NCBI GenBank assembly: GCA_022828595.1
Contig: JAKGHH010000007.1
Coordinates: 64,220,727-64,284,726 of the forward strand
Reading direction: 5' to 3'
DNA: 64,000 nt
From: Nelumbo lutea
Lineage: Eukaryota; Streptophyta; Magnoliopsida; Proteales; Nelumbonaceae
The notes under the pieces: generated by a model
What the model was told of the DNA's origin: nothing
The model's database searches: none
The model's input: only the letters and a program-made list of their open reading frames with translations
Program-made: the position numbers and the translations under genes
Shown here: positions 43,589 to 54,355 of the stretch, piece after piece
How positions within the stretch are numbered: the stretch's first letter is position 1
How the letters are laid out: each line of letters opens with the position of its first letter

Positions 43589-44424
43589 ATGGCAAATGGA
43601 CAATTTGAAAAGTTTCTTGATGATAACAAGTTTAAGGGACCCAATTATGCCGACTGGTACAAAAAACTTATGCTGGTCCTGGCTTCAGAAAAACTGGATA
43701 AGGTGGCTAAAAATCCTGCTCTGGATCGTCCAGGGGACAGGGCTTCTAAGGCCTGAAGGAGAGAATACCAAGAATGGGAGGAGAAAAACTCCCTGGCCCA
43801 CTACTATATCATAGCCTCTTTGGACAATCTGATACAGAGGCAATTTGATCAGATCGAACTCACTAAAGACATATTGGATAGTCTGAAGACTATATACGAA
43901 GAGCAGAATCGTTCTACTCGACAAAAGGTCCTGAAACAGTTCAAGACCGAGCAGATGACTAAAGGGCAGCAAGTGCATGACCATTGTCTTCGGATGATGG
44001 GCTACATAAATGAGCTAGAGGCCCTTGGTTCTGGGCTGGATCTAGTCACGTAGATCGATGCTATTCTCAACTCTCTACCCGTTCATTATGAACTATGATA
44101 TGAACAAGCTGAATGTCAGCGTCCAAGAGCACAGCAAGAAGCGGCAAAGAGCTAAGGAATTAATAAGGAAGGATGGGCCGATAGCCATGCTTGTTGAATC
44201 TGGCAACATCTGGCAAGAAGAGGAAGGCAAAGAGAAAGCCCCAAAAAAAAGCCACCAAATCTATGAAACAAAAGAAAGATAAGGCATCCGATGCTTGTCT
44301 CTTCTGCAAGCAGGCCGGCCAGTGGAAGAGGAATTGTTCTGCATACCTGGAATCTAACAAAGGTAATTTCGAAACTTGTGTCATGGAAACTATTTTATTA
44401 GTAACTTCTGTGTCTTAGTGTGTT
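43589..44424 (+). pseudogene. Copia-1 gag
   Basis: ATG at 43589 (MANGQFEKFLDDNKFKGPNYADWY). Conserved blocks run through KLDKVAKNPALDRPGD, a stop at 43756, YQEWEEKNSLA, DNLIQRQFDQIELTKDILDSL, KGQQVHDHCLRMMGYINELE and NKLNVSVQEHSK, then a frameshift near 44085. It ends with the basic stretch and the zinc knuckle CLFCKQAGQWKRNC near 44299-44340, where the knuckle His is Gln. Length agrees with the gag at 49326. Confidence 0.92.
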
Positions 44425-46103
44425 GACTCTGGGGCTTCAACTCATGCGTGTAATTCACTGCAGGGGTTCAAAGTAAGCAGAAGGCTGAGTGAAGGAGAGA
44501 TGATACTATACTTGGGGAATTCTTCAAGTGTTGTAGCTATGGAAATAGGAACCATAGAATTAAATTTTAGAGAACGGATTCTTGTACTGAAACTATATCT
44601 TTATGTACAAAATCTAAGAAGAAATTTGATTTCTGTTTCTAAACTGTGTATGGATGGAAAAGAACAACAAATTCATCGCATGCGGAGAACTGGAGAATGG
44701 TCTCTATGTTCTACATCCTTCTCTGGAAACTAATCTAACCGAAACTACGTCAGTCGAAATCCCCAAGTTAAGGACTCGTGACATGGTAAGTCCCACGCGC
44801 TTGTGGCATTACCGTCTTGGCCACATCGGTATTGACCGAAACACAAGATTGGTAAAGGATGGTCCTTTGGGTTTTCTAACCATAGAAAACCTTCCCACTT
44901 GTGATCCTTTCCTTAGAGGCAAGATGACAAAGTGACCATTTAACGGTAAGCATGAAAGATGTACATGCACACTTGATCTTATATATAGTGATGTATGTGG
45001 TCCACTAAGTGTTAGGACCTGCAACCAACACATGTATTTCATCACCTTTACTGATGATTTCTCATGATATGGTTATGTGTACCTAATAAGACATAAATCT
45101 AATTCCTTTGAAAAGTTTAAAGAGTTCAGACAAGAGGTCGAGAAACAGTTAGGTAGAGAAATTTAGGAACTTCGATCAGATCAAGGTGGCAAGTATCTCT
45201 CTAGCGAATTTAGGGACTACATGAAGACCAATGGGATTATCTCATAGTTGGCTCATCTTGCAACACCCCAGCTTAACGGTGTTTCAGAGAGGAGGAATAG
45301 GACATTGCTAGACATGGTCCGGTCACTTGTCACACGTTTAGAATTGCCCACACCATTTTGGAGATATGCGTTAGAGACCGCAATTTATGTGCTGAATCGG
45401 GTTCCAACCAAATCGGTTCTGAAAACTCCATACGAACTATCGACCGGAAAGAAACCAAGTGTCCGACACTTGAAAATTTGGGGTTTTTCTGCGCACGTTA
45501 AAAGAATGAGTGCGGACAAGAAGGAATCCAAGACCAACCGTTACTTGTTTGTAGGCTACCCAAAGGATTCAGAGGGTTATCTTTTATACGACCCAAGTGA
45601 CCAGAAAGTGTTCTACAGTTGAAATGCCATTTTCTTAGAGACGGATTATATCTTGGACACTCATCGTCAGGAAATAGTTCTAGATGAGGAGAGCTCAAGA
45701 TCAGTGGGAGATGTTCTGCATGTTCCAGGTAGTGACCAACCTAGAAGATCCACCCGGGTATCCAGGCCACCAGTTCGTTATGGTTATGATCAAGATAGTT
45801 ACCTGGTGGAAGCCTTGACTAATGACGAGGATCCCGTAACTTACGCGGAAGCTATGTTGGACATAGATTCCCAAAAGTGGGTGGAGGCCATGAGAGCTGA
45901 GATGGACTCAATGGAGGCCAATGGAGTCTAGACTCTAGTAGATCCGCCCTTCGGGGTAAAAGCAATTGGTTGCAAATGGATCTATAAGAGGAAGAAGGGC
46001 CCTGATGAGAGGATTAAGACCTACAAAGCTCGTTTGGGGCGAAAGGGTATACTCAGAAAGAAGGTATCGACTATGAGGATACCTTTTCGCCCGTGGCCAT
46101 GCT
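44425..46103 (+). pseudogene. Copia-1 pol: protease, integrase, start of RT
   Basis: Protease DSGAS at 44425-44439; YVQNLRRNLISVSKLCMDG near 44610, then about 40 bp missing; ELENGLYVLHPSLETN near 44686; LWHYRLGHIGIDRN. Integrase core with YSDVCGP near 44986 (first Asp intact), SDQGGKYLS near 45176 and VSERRNRTLLDMVRSLV near 45281. Linker RRSTRVSRPPVRY near 45750. RT begins near 45955 (AIGCKWIYKRKKGP) and stops after DYEDTFSPVAML at 46103, where a Copia-1 LTR starts. At least four in-frame stops. Confidence 0.92.
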
Positions 46104-48044
46104 TGTTAGACAGTTTTGTATGTCCATAGCTTCAATCAGAATGATGTACTTTATGAGTTTATTGTAAATGAATAAAAGTGCATAATTGATTCATATTCCC
46201 TTTGGTATGATTTTTGTAAGACCCTTAAACTGGACACTTAACAAGACTCATGTTAGTTTAGAATGTTCAGAGCTGGTGGGTCAGTCTAGGGAGACCTATC
46301 CTGATAAGGCTGACACTGTAGTGCCACCAAGTCGGTTGGGGTGGCCTATCTCAACTGCCAGAGTGAGACCCTAGGCACATGTAGTGTAGGATTAATTAAA
46401 TCTTTGAACTGTACCAGATTTCCAGTATTGCCCTGGTCCTTGGAGATTAATGGGCAAAACTGGAAAGTTACACCCGACCCCTAGACTCGATTATGATACT
46501 GCACTAGGTGTCGGATTGGGCTGTCTGATGTACCAATCAGTGAGATCCTTAGCGGGGGTCAAAACCTGGGTATGTTGGGACAGTCTGAGAATTCATCTGA
46601 GTGGTGATCATAGTGATAGGATCAACTCCTTTGTCGGACAAAGGTAAAGATCGGGGATGCACTCTCACTGATGGAAACCAAGACTGCTGGTAGACGATGT
46701 TATTCGTTGAGATTTGTTTTGCAAAGTATATTTTATATGAGATATAAAAGTATAATATATTATGGTTTCTAAAAGGTTTGCAAAAGGTTTTAATTCCTGG
46801 GATCCATATAAGCAGAGAGTGTAACACTGTTCCTTGCAGCCGAGGGAGAGGTCCTGCCTTGTCGGGCAGTGTATGATTATTCTGGGCTGAGAGGTTAAGT
46901 GTAAGACCATTGAGGATAATACCTGATGGGCTAATCTTGCATCTGCCCACAGTCCCTGGGTGTCACAAGGTGGCTTGGCCCAGGGACCACTTAGGGTAAG
47001 TGTTGGGCCCATAGAGCCCATTTGATGGGATTTAGGGGGTGCACTTGTCTATAACCGTGTATTCGGCCAGGCTTTGTAACAAAGGCTGGGCCGAACCCAT
47101 GTGGCTGATGTGTAGATCAATGCTTGGGTCCCACGCCATATAAGGAAGCCCAATTGGGCAGCAGCTAGGAAGGTTAAGTGAGCACATAAGCTTAATGAGC
47201 CTAAAGCCCATTTCGAACTGGGCTATTTAATTAGTTAAATATGGGGCGAATTCTGAGATGGATTAGCAGATAGGATAGGGTCTTAACCCTATCCACTCAG
47301 AGAGTCCAGATCTGGATGTGATTCAGATCTAGAAACATCCTAATGAGATTAGGAGAAAGCTAATCTAATCTGCAGATAAGATAAGGGTTTATCCTTATCA
47401 CCTAAAGGGATGTCTGATCCAAATCTAATTTGGATCAGCAAGTCCTATTTGGATTAGGAGCTGATTCTTTAGGGTTACAAGAAAAGAAAGGGGCGGCAGC
47501 CTTTGGAAGAGATTATTCACATCCTCTTTAGTGCTGAAAACACAGAAGAAAGAATTGTGCAACCCTGTAGAATTCTTTCTGGCCGCCTCCTTGTTCTTGC
47601 CGCCCTGTTTGCCAGTTCGGTCTACAGTGGTGGGAGAAGTCAAAATTCGATCTTGACATCAATTCTTTGAGAAAGAATTGATAGGAAGTTGTGCTCACGT
47701 GCCATCCTGTTTGTTTCTTGCGAAGGACAAAATTCTTGGAGAAGAATGCTACTAATTCTGCTCCATCTTTCACTGCGCCATCTTCAGTGGGAGCAGTCTT
47801 TGGATCCTTCCTTGGGCGTGAACACCTTCGTTGGGAGATATTATTTCTCCGTATCAGGTATAATCCTCTCCTACTCCTTTTGGTTCAGATCTGGTTCAGT
47901 TTATGGTTCAAGATTGATCCTTGAAAATATGATTTTCTAAATAGGGAATGCGATTCCCAATTGAAGGGAGAGAAAATTTTTTTGAAATTCGCCCCTTATT
48001 CCACAAGATTTGGGCGTCCATACAATGGATCCCTCATCCCTTCA
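46104..48044 (+). mobile_element. Copia-1 5' LTR
   Basis: A 1941-bp LTR, TGTTAGACAG to CCCTTCA, then one G and the primer site. Contains a run of hairpins at 47273-47460 and the TATAAAAG box near 46746. Confidence 0.93.
47273..47460 (+). repeat. Row of six hairpins in the Copia-1 LTR
   Basis: Six inverted repeats within 190 bp: 47273-47294 (GGATAGGGT/ACCCTATCC, 9-bp stem, 4-nt loop), 47308-47330 (AGATCTG/CAGATCT), 47339-47353 (CCTAAT/ATTAGG), 47375-47399 (GATAAG/CTTATC plus an inner stem), 47414-47438 (CTGATCCAAAT/ATTTGGATCAG, 11 bp, 3-nt loop) and 47443-47460 (TCCTA-type, imperfect). The same row is in the LTRs at 1688, 15600, 19490, 34405, 37373, 55350 and 59185. At 55515-55539 the last stem is a perfect 11 bp (CAACTCCTAAT/ATTAGGAGTTG). 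Confidence 0.88.
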
Positions 48045-48045
48045 G

Positions 48046-48057
48046 TGGTATCAGAGC
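48046..48057 (+). other. Primer-binding site of Copia-1
   Basis: TGGTATCAGAGC, complementary to the 3' end of plant initiator Met tRNA, the usual copia primer, one base after the LTR. Confidence 0.93.
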
Positions 48058-49325
48058 CATGGTTCAAATCTTGAACCATTTTGTTTCAGATCTGAACCTG
48101 CGCAAATGGGCAGAAGGCGTTCTTCCCGATTTGCGCAAATATGGGTTTTGGGAAATTTGTTCCCAAAATTAATGGGCGAATAATCTGAAATTAATTTTAT
48201 ATAAATCTGATTATTATTTAGAATTGTTGTTTATGATTTTCTTGATTTATGGGCTATTCATACAAGAGGAGATCAAAATCTTGATTTGCGTAGGGAACCT
48301 GCGATTTTGCAGATTTTGGATTGCTTTATTACATTTGGTCTGTAAAATAATTTTTTTTACTTTTTAGACTAAATGTATAGGTATTCGACTTGATGTAATT
48401 ATTAATAGAAATTAGGATTTCTATTAATTTTATTTTTTGGATCGAAAATGGCAGCGTAGAAAAGGAGATTTCGCAGATGGAAGAATTACAATCTGTGATT
48501 TGCAGTTTATGAAACTGCAAACTGTGATCTAACCTGTATTTTGCAGGATGGATTGTGTGAACTGCCATGTTTGACTGATTCTTGATTTTCTTTTATCAGT
48601 ATTTAATTTCAGATTATTTTCATGAATTGAAGATCAAACCCTAGACCCATTCGAACCAAGATTGGTTCAAATTGTTTGGACCAAATCTAGGGTTTAATCA
48701 AGGCTGAAAGTCAGCCCTAATTTTCCCACTAATGGGCCTGAGGATTGATGTTTAATTAAATGGTTAATTCGGCCCAACCTGTAAGGCTCTGTTTTAAATG
48801 GTTAAAACTTCTAAAAGCCCACTCTACGGATAAAGCTTTATGGGCCGAACCCATCAACCCTAACTCGGCCCATATACCTAGATAATATTAATGGTTATTA
48901 TTATGGATTCAAAATGAGCTTCAAATAGGCTTTACAGATGATTAATTGATTAGATCAATTTATCCCTGCATGTGATGTATGGATGTGTGATGTGCAACGT
49001 ACATGGGCTCTGAAAATGGACAGAAATGGTTACTTGAAAATGGCTTTGAACCTTGTCTGACGGAGGCCAAAGGGAAAGCTCATATGATGATTGGATATGA
49101 TCCTTCACAGAAAGGTGGTGGGGTTTTGCAACTGAAACAGTTGGCTCCATGCACCCTATGTGATTTCCCACATTTCTAGAGACAACCCGTAGTCTCCATC
49201 ACTAAGAAAGGAGGGAAATCTCAGAGATGAATAAATGGAAATGGAACATAGATTAAAATCCATATCTATGTAATGAACATGAATCGAATTAGGTTGTTGA
49301 TTGATGTTTGCTCTTTTATCAGAAA
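48058..49325 (+). other. Copia-1 5' leader
   Basis: The only copy running uninterrupted from primer site to gag ATG, 1268 bp. No reading frame of interest. AT-rich first third, then GGGCCGAA and GGCTTTACAG blocks, and a conserved end that precedes each gag (GTGATTTCCCACATTTCTAG). It lacks the segment seen at 42790-43270 in another copy, so it carries a deletion near 49005. Confidence 0.8.
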
Positions 49326-50180
49326 ATGGCAAAGGGATCATTTGCAAAATTGCTTGATGACGACAAGTTGAAGGGCCCAAACTATGCCGACTGGTACAGG
49401 AACCTTACACTGGTCCTAGCTTCAGAAAAGCTGGACAAAGTGGCAAAGAATCCTGCCCTGGAGCATCCGGGTAACAGGGCTTCTGAGGCCCAAAGGAGAG
49501 ACTATCAGGAATGGGAGGAGAAAAACTCCCTAGCCCGGTGTTACATCATCGCCTCCTTGGACAACCCAATACAGAGGCAGTTCAATCAGATCGAACTTGC
49601 CAAGGACATATTGGACAGTCTGAGGACGATGTATGAAGAACAGAATCATTCTACTCGACAAAAGGTCTTGAAACAGTTCATGACCACTCAAATGTCTAAG
49701 GGCCAACAAGTTCTTTGATCCGGGATGGACCATTGTCTTCAGATGATGGGATACATCAACGAATTGGAGGCTCTTTGATCCGGGCTGGACCTTGCGACCC
49801 AACTAGACGCTATCCTTAAGTCTTTGCCTCCTTCCTTTACTCTGTTCATCATGAACTATAACATGAACAAGCTGAATGTCAACTTACAAGAGCTCAGCAA
49901 TATGTTGCAAAGAGCTGAAGAACTGATTAAAAAGGATGAGCCTGTAGCTATGCTTGTTTAAGCTAGTAAGACAGGCAAGAGAAAGAGTAAGAAAAATAAG
50001 CCTTAGAAGAAAGCCACTAAGTGCAAGGGTAAGAAGCAGAAGAAGGACAAAGCGTCGGATGCTTGTCACTTCTGCAAGAAGATCGGCCACTGGAAAAGGA
50101 ACTGTTCTACCTACGTGGAATCCAATAAAGGTAATTTCAAAACTTGTGTTATAGAAACCAATCTATTGGTAGCTTCTGCG
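49326..50180 (+). pseudogene. Copia-1 gag
   Basis: ATG at 49326 opens 131 codons (MAKGSFAKLLDDDKLKGPNY ... MSKGQQV). A short duplicated insertion of TTTGATCCGGG-type sequence near 49713-49735 copies material from 49772-49790 and shifts the frame. It continues with MMGYINELEAL, LNSLPPSF-like, FIMNYNMNKLNVNLQELSNMLQRAEELI, a stop in place of a Glu codon near 49960, a Lys-rich stretch and the zinc knuckle CHFCKKIGHWKRNC at 50064-50105. Structural protein of the particle in an active element. Confidence 0.92.
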
Positions 50181-51194
50181 TCCTGGTGTATTGACTCAGG
50201 GGCTTCAATTCATGCATATAACTCATTATAGGGGTTCAAGGTAAGCAGAAGGCTCAGTGAAGGAGAAGTCACGCTATACTTGGGGACTACTGCAACTATT
50301 GCAGCCATAGCCATAGGAACCGTGGAATTACTTTTAAGAGAATGAACTATTGTACTGAAAGATTGTCTTTATGTACAAAATTTAAGAAGAAATTTGATTT
50401 CTGTCTCAAAACTATGTGTAGATGGTTATTCAGTCTTCTTTAGTAATACGATTACTATTAAAAGAAAATAATAGATTCATCACATACGGGGAACTGGAGA
50501 ATGGTCTCTATGTTCTACATCCTTCTCTAGTAACTAACATAACCGAAACTATGTCGGCTAAAATACCCAAGAAGAGAGCCCGTGATATAGTTAATCCCAC
50601 GTGTCTATGGCATTACTGACTTGGCCACATCGGTGTTGACCGATTCACAAGGTTGGTAAAGGATGGTCCTTTGGATTTTCTAACTGTAGAAGATCTTCCC
50701 ACCTGTGAGCCTTGCCTACAAGGCAAGATGACGAAACGGCCATTTAACGGTAAGCCTAAAAGATGTACACGCACACTTGAACTTTTACATACTGCTGTAT
50801 GTGGTCCCTGAGTGTTAGGACACAGAATCAACACATGTATTTCATCACCTTTACAGATGATTTTTCACGATATGGTTACGTGTACCTAATGAGACACAAG
50901 TCTGAATCTTTTGAAAAGTTCAAAGTGCTCAAACAAGAGGTCGAGAAACAGTTAGGGAGAGAAATTAAAGCCCTTCGATCAGATCGAGGTGGCGAGTATC
51001 TCTCTGACGAATTCAGGGACAAATTAAAGGAAAATGGGATAGTATCACAATTAGCTCCTCCTGCTACACCACAACTTAATGGTGTTTCAGAGTGGAGGAA
51101 TAAGACATTATTAGATATGGTCCGGTCACTTCTCATACACTCAAAGTTACCCACATCCTTTTGGGGTAACGCATTAGAGACTGTGACTTATGTG
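50181..51194 (+). pseudogene. Copia-1 pol part 1: protease and integrase
   Basis: Protease DSGAS at 50193-50207, then LYLGTTATIAAIAIGTVE-like sequence and LYVQNLRRNLISVSKLCVDG near 50370. A one-base insertion near 50467 (AAAAT) shifts the frame. GAG-pre-integrase LENGLYVLHPSL near 50495 follows, then CEPCLQGKMTKRPF. The first catalytic Asp is replaced by Ala (HTAVCGP near 50790, with a frameshift just after). ITFTDDFSRYGYVYLMRHKSE, SDRGGEYLSDEF near 50980 and VSEWRNKTLLDMVRSLL near 51083 retain the second Asp and the Glu. Interrupted at 51195. Confidence 0.92.
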
Positions 51195-52418
51195 TGAAAG
51201 AATGGTAGGATCTATCTCATGGACGCCATGAAGGGTGCGGAATGGGTGGGGGAATTTTCAAAAATTTTCCTACCTTTTCCTAACTGGGAATCATATTCCC
51301 TAAATTTAGAATACAATATTCAAGGAACCTACTTCAACCATAATCAAACCAGATCTGAACCAAAAGATAAAAGGGAGGAATATACCTGATTCGGAGAAGC
51401 AGTATCTCCCAAAGTTGGTGTTCACGCCCAAAGAATGCACCAAGATCCGTTCCTGCTGAAGATGACACAGCTGTGGATGGAACAGAACCAGCAGGGTGCG
51501 TCCTACACACTGGACCCTTCGCAAGAATCCTCTGGAAAACTCTGAACACCGAATCTTCTTCAGTCTTTCTTGCAAGACTGATGTCAAGAACTGATTTCTT
51601 GACTTCCTATTGTTGCAAAGATCGGGTCTTGCAATAGTGAATGGCGGCGGCAGGAGAAGAACTCCAGGGGCGAAGATGGCTGATTTTCTTTTCTTCTCTC
51701 TGGAGTATGAATGAGATCGGATCTCAATTCGCAGGGAGTTTTCTTTTTTTTTCAAAAAACCCTAGTTCGAATTCTGATGTATTTCTCTTGTTTTTCTCCT
51801 CCTTTATTCTTGATTAAGAAACCTCCTAATTAGGAGTTATCCCAATCCAAATCTGTATTTGGATAGGGGATTATCTTAATCCTATCTGCAGATTAAGTTA
51901 GTTTACTCCTGATCTTATCAGGAGGTTACCAGATTCAAATCTAATTTGAATTTGGTCTCCTGGAGTGAATAAGGTTAAAGGCCCAATCCTTTTACTAACA
52001 TTAATCTTAGATTCACCCCATAGATGGGTGATCATATCAGCCCAGCTCGAAATGGGCTTTTGGCTCATTAGATGTTCAATGTTTAACTAGTTTCCAATCT
52101 GCTGCCCAGTTGGGCTTCTTTGTATGGCATGGGACCCAAGCATTGACCTACACACCCACATGGGTTCGGCCCAGCCTTTAATACAAGGCCCAGCCGAATT
52201 CACTGAAAGACTCAGTAAACCCCTGAGCCCATCATATGGACCCTATGGGCCCAACACTTACATTAAATGGTCCCTGGGCCAAGCGATCTTATAAAAACCC
52301 AAGGACTATGGACAGGTGCAAGATTAGCCCATCAGGTACTACCCTAAATGGTCTTACACTTAACCTCTCAACCCTTAATGATCAAGCACAGCCCGACAAG
52401 AGAGGACGTCCCCTCTAC
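51195..52418 (-). mobile_element. Copia-1c LTR, truncated, inserted in integrase
   Basis: Starts TGAAAGAATGG and follows the Copia-1 LTR layout at low similarity; its outer start (the TGTTAG end) is missing, and at about 52418 integrase sequence resumes. Left flank ATGTG; the right partner is lost in the truncation. A hairpin with stem CTCCTGAT/ATCAGGAG at 51906-51924 corresponds to CTCCTAAT/ATTAGGAG in Copia-1. Confidence 0.82.
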
Positions 52419-54330
52419 CAATGAATCGGGTTCCAACCAAATCGGTTCCGATTACTCCATATGAACTTTGGACCGGAAAGAAACCAAGTGTGAGACACTT
52501 GAAGATTTGGGTTGTCCAACAGACGTTAAAAGAACGAGTGCAGACAAGTTGGAATCCAAAACCAGTCGTTGCCTATTTGTAGGCTACCCAAAAGGCTTTG
52601 TAGGTTACCTATTCTATAACCCAAGTGACAGAAAGTGTTCTGCAGTCGAAATGCACAATTCTTAGAAACCGATTACATCCTGGACACCCATCGCTAGGAA
52701 GTTGTTCTTGATGAGGAGAGCTTAGGAGCAATGGGAGATGTCCCACAAGTTCTAGGTAATGGCCAACCTAGAAGATCCACTCGGGTATCCAAGCCACCAG
52801 TCCATTATGGTTATGACCAGGATAGTTACCTAATGGAAACCTTGACTAGTGAGGAGGATCCCGTGACTTACGCGGAAGCTATGTTGGACATAGATTCCAG
52901 AAGTGGGTGGAGGCCATGAGAGCAGAGATGAACTCAATAGAGACCAATAGAGTCTGGACTCTAGTAGATCCGCCCTCCGGGGTAAAAGCAATCGGTTGCA
53001 AATGGATTTACAAGAGGAAGAAGGGCCCTGATTGTAGGTTTGAGACCTTCAAAGCTCGTCTGGTGGCGAAAGGGTAAACTCAGAAAGAGGGCATCGATTA
53101 TGAAGAAACCTTTTTGCCTATGGCCATGCTTAAATCCATTAGGATCCTGCTAGCTGTAGCAGCATACCATGATTTTGAGATTTGGCAGATGGATGTCAAA
53201 AACTGCATTCCTGAATGGAGATCTTACTGAAGATATCTATATGCAGCAGCCGCAAGGCTTCATCGCTGAAGGTAAGGAAAACATGGTAAGTAAACTTAAT
53301 AGATCCATTTATGGACTTAAGCAAGCTTCTAGAAGTTGGAACATCCATTTTGACTCTTGCCGTCAAATCGTTTGACTTCAAGCAGAATTCGGATGAACAC
53401 TGTGTCTATAGGAAGTACTGTGGAAATAAGGTTACCTTTTTGGTTCAATATGTAGATGACATTCTACTCATTGGGAATGAAGTAGGAATGTTAACTACGG
53501 TGAAAGTATGGCTTTCATAGCAATTCTCTAGGAAAGATCTTGGAGATGCCTCATATATACTGGGTCTTCGACTCTATAGAGATAGATCGAAGGGGATAAT
53601 AGGATTATCCCAAACTGCTTACATTGAAAAAATAGTCAAAAGATATAGCATGGAGAACTCCAAGAAAGGAAATTTTCCTTTCAAGCACGGAGTCACTCTT
53701 TCCAAGAAGATGTCTCCCAAGACTTCGGAGGAGATTGATGGCATGCAAGACATTCCCTATGCGTCAGCCATAGGAAGCATCATGTATGCTTTGTTGTGCA
53801 CTCGTCCTGACATTGCTCAGGCAGTGAGTGTAGTAAGCAGATTTTAAGCCAACCCAGGGCAGGAGCACTGGACTGCTCTGAAAAACATACTTAAACACCT
53901 TCGAAGGACAAAAGTGTTTTGTCTAGTATTCGATGGTAGCTCACTATAGATCCAAGGGTATACAGATGCCGATTTCCAATCGGATCCAGATGATAGAAAG
54001 TCTACATCTGGATATGTTTTCACGATAGGATCGTGTGCTGTTTCCTGAATGTCAGCAAACAGGGGTCCTGATTAGCAAATTAATAGTCCACAACCCAAGC
54101 CAAACACATTGCCATAAGTGAGGCTGCCTTTTGAATGAAGATGTTCATTCCTGAATTTGGAATTCAGCACATCACCCATTCCATTGTTGTATGACAACAC
54201 TGGACCTACGGGAGGACGATAGTAAGAGGTAGCATCAGCGGAGAATGTGGTAGACCCATTCACTAAGCCACTGAAACAGAAAGTGTTTGTGAAACACCTA
54301 GAAAAGTATGGGACTTCTGGCTTGTACCTG
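52419..54330 (+). pseudogene. Copia-1 pol part 2: integrase end, RT, RNase H
   Basis: LNRVPTKSVP-like start, ELWTGKKPSVRHLKIW, KTSRCLFVGYPKGFVGYLFYNP with frameshifts, and linker RRSTRVSKPPVHYGYDQDSY near 52765-52825. RT: AIGCKWIYKRKKGP near 52989, a frameshift inside AFLNGDL at about 53200, ENMVSKLNRSIYGLKQASRSW and the intact box YVDD at 53449-53460. SLSKKMSPKTSEE and YASAIGSIMYALLCTRPDIAQAVSVVSRF run to 53845. RNase H (from about 53850) is recognisable up to SGYVFTIGSCAV near 54040, then badly scrambled to the ADPFTK-like end near 54250. Confidence 0.9.
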
Positions 54331-54340
54331 ATTGGACCTA

Positions 54341-54355
54341 AGTGCAAGTGGGAGC
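54341..54355 (+). other. Polypurine tract of Copia-1
   Basis: AGTGCAAGTGGGAGC directly before the 3' LTR; same tract at 37270-37284. Confidence 0.75.

Noticed and set aside
48046..48057. Possible tRNA gene near TGGTATCAGAGC
   Set aside because: It is a primer-binding site next to an LTR; no cloverleaf or other tRNA boxes surround it.
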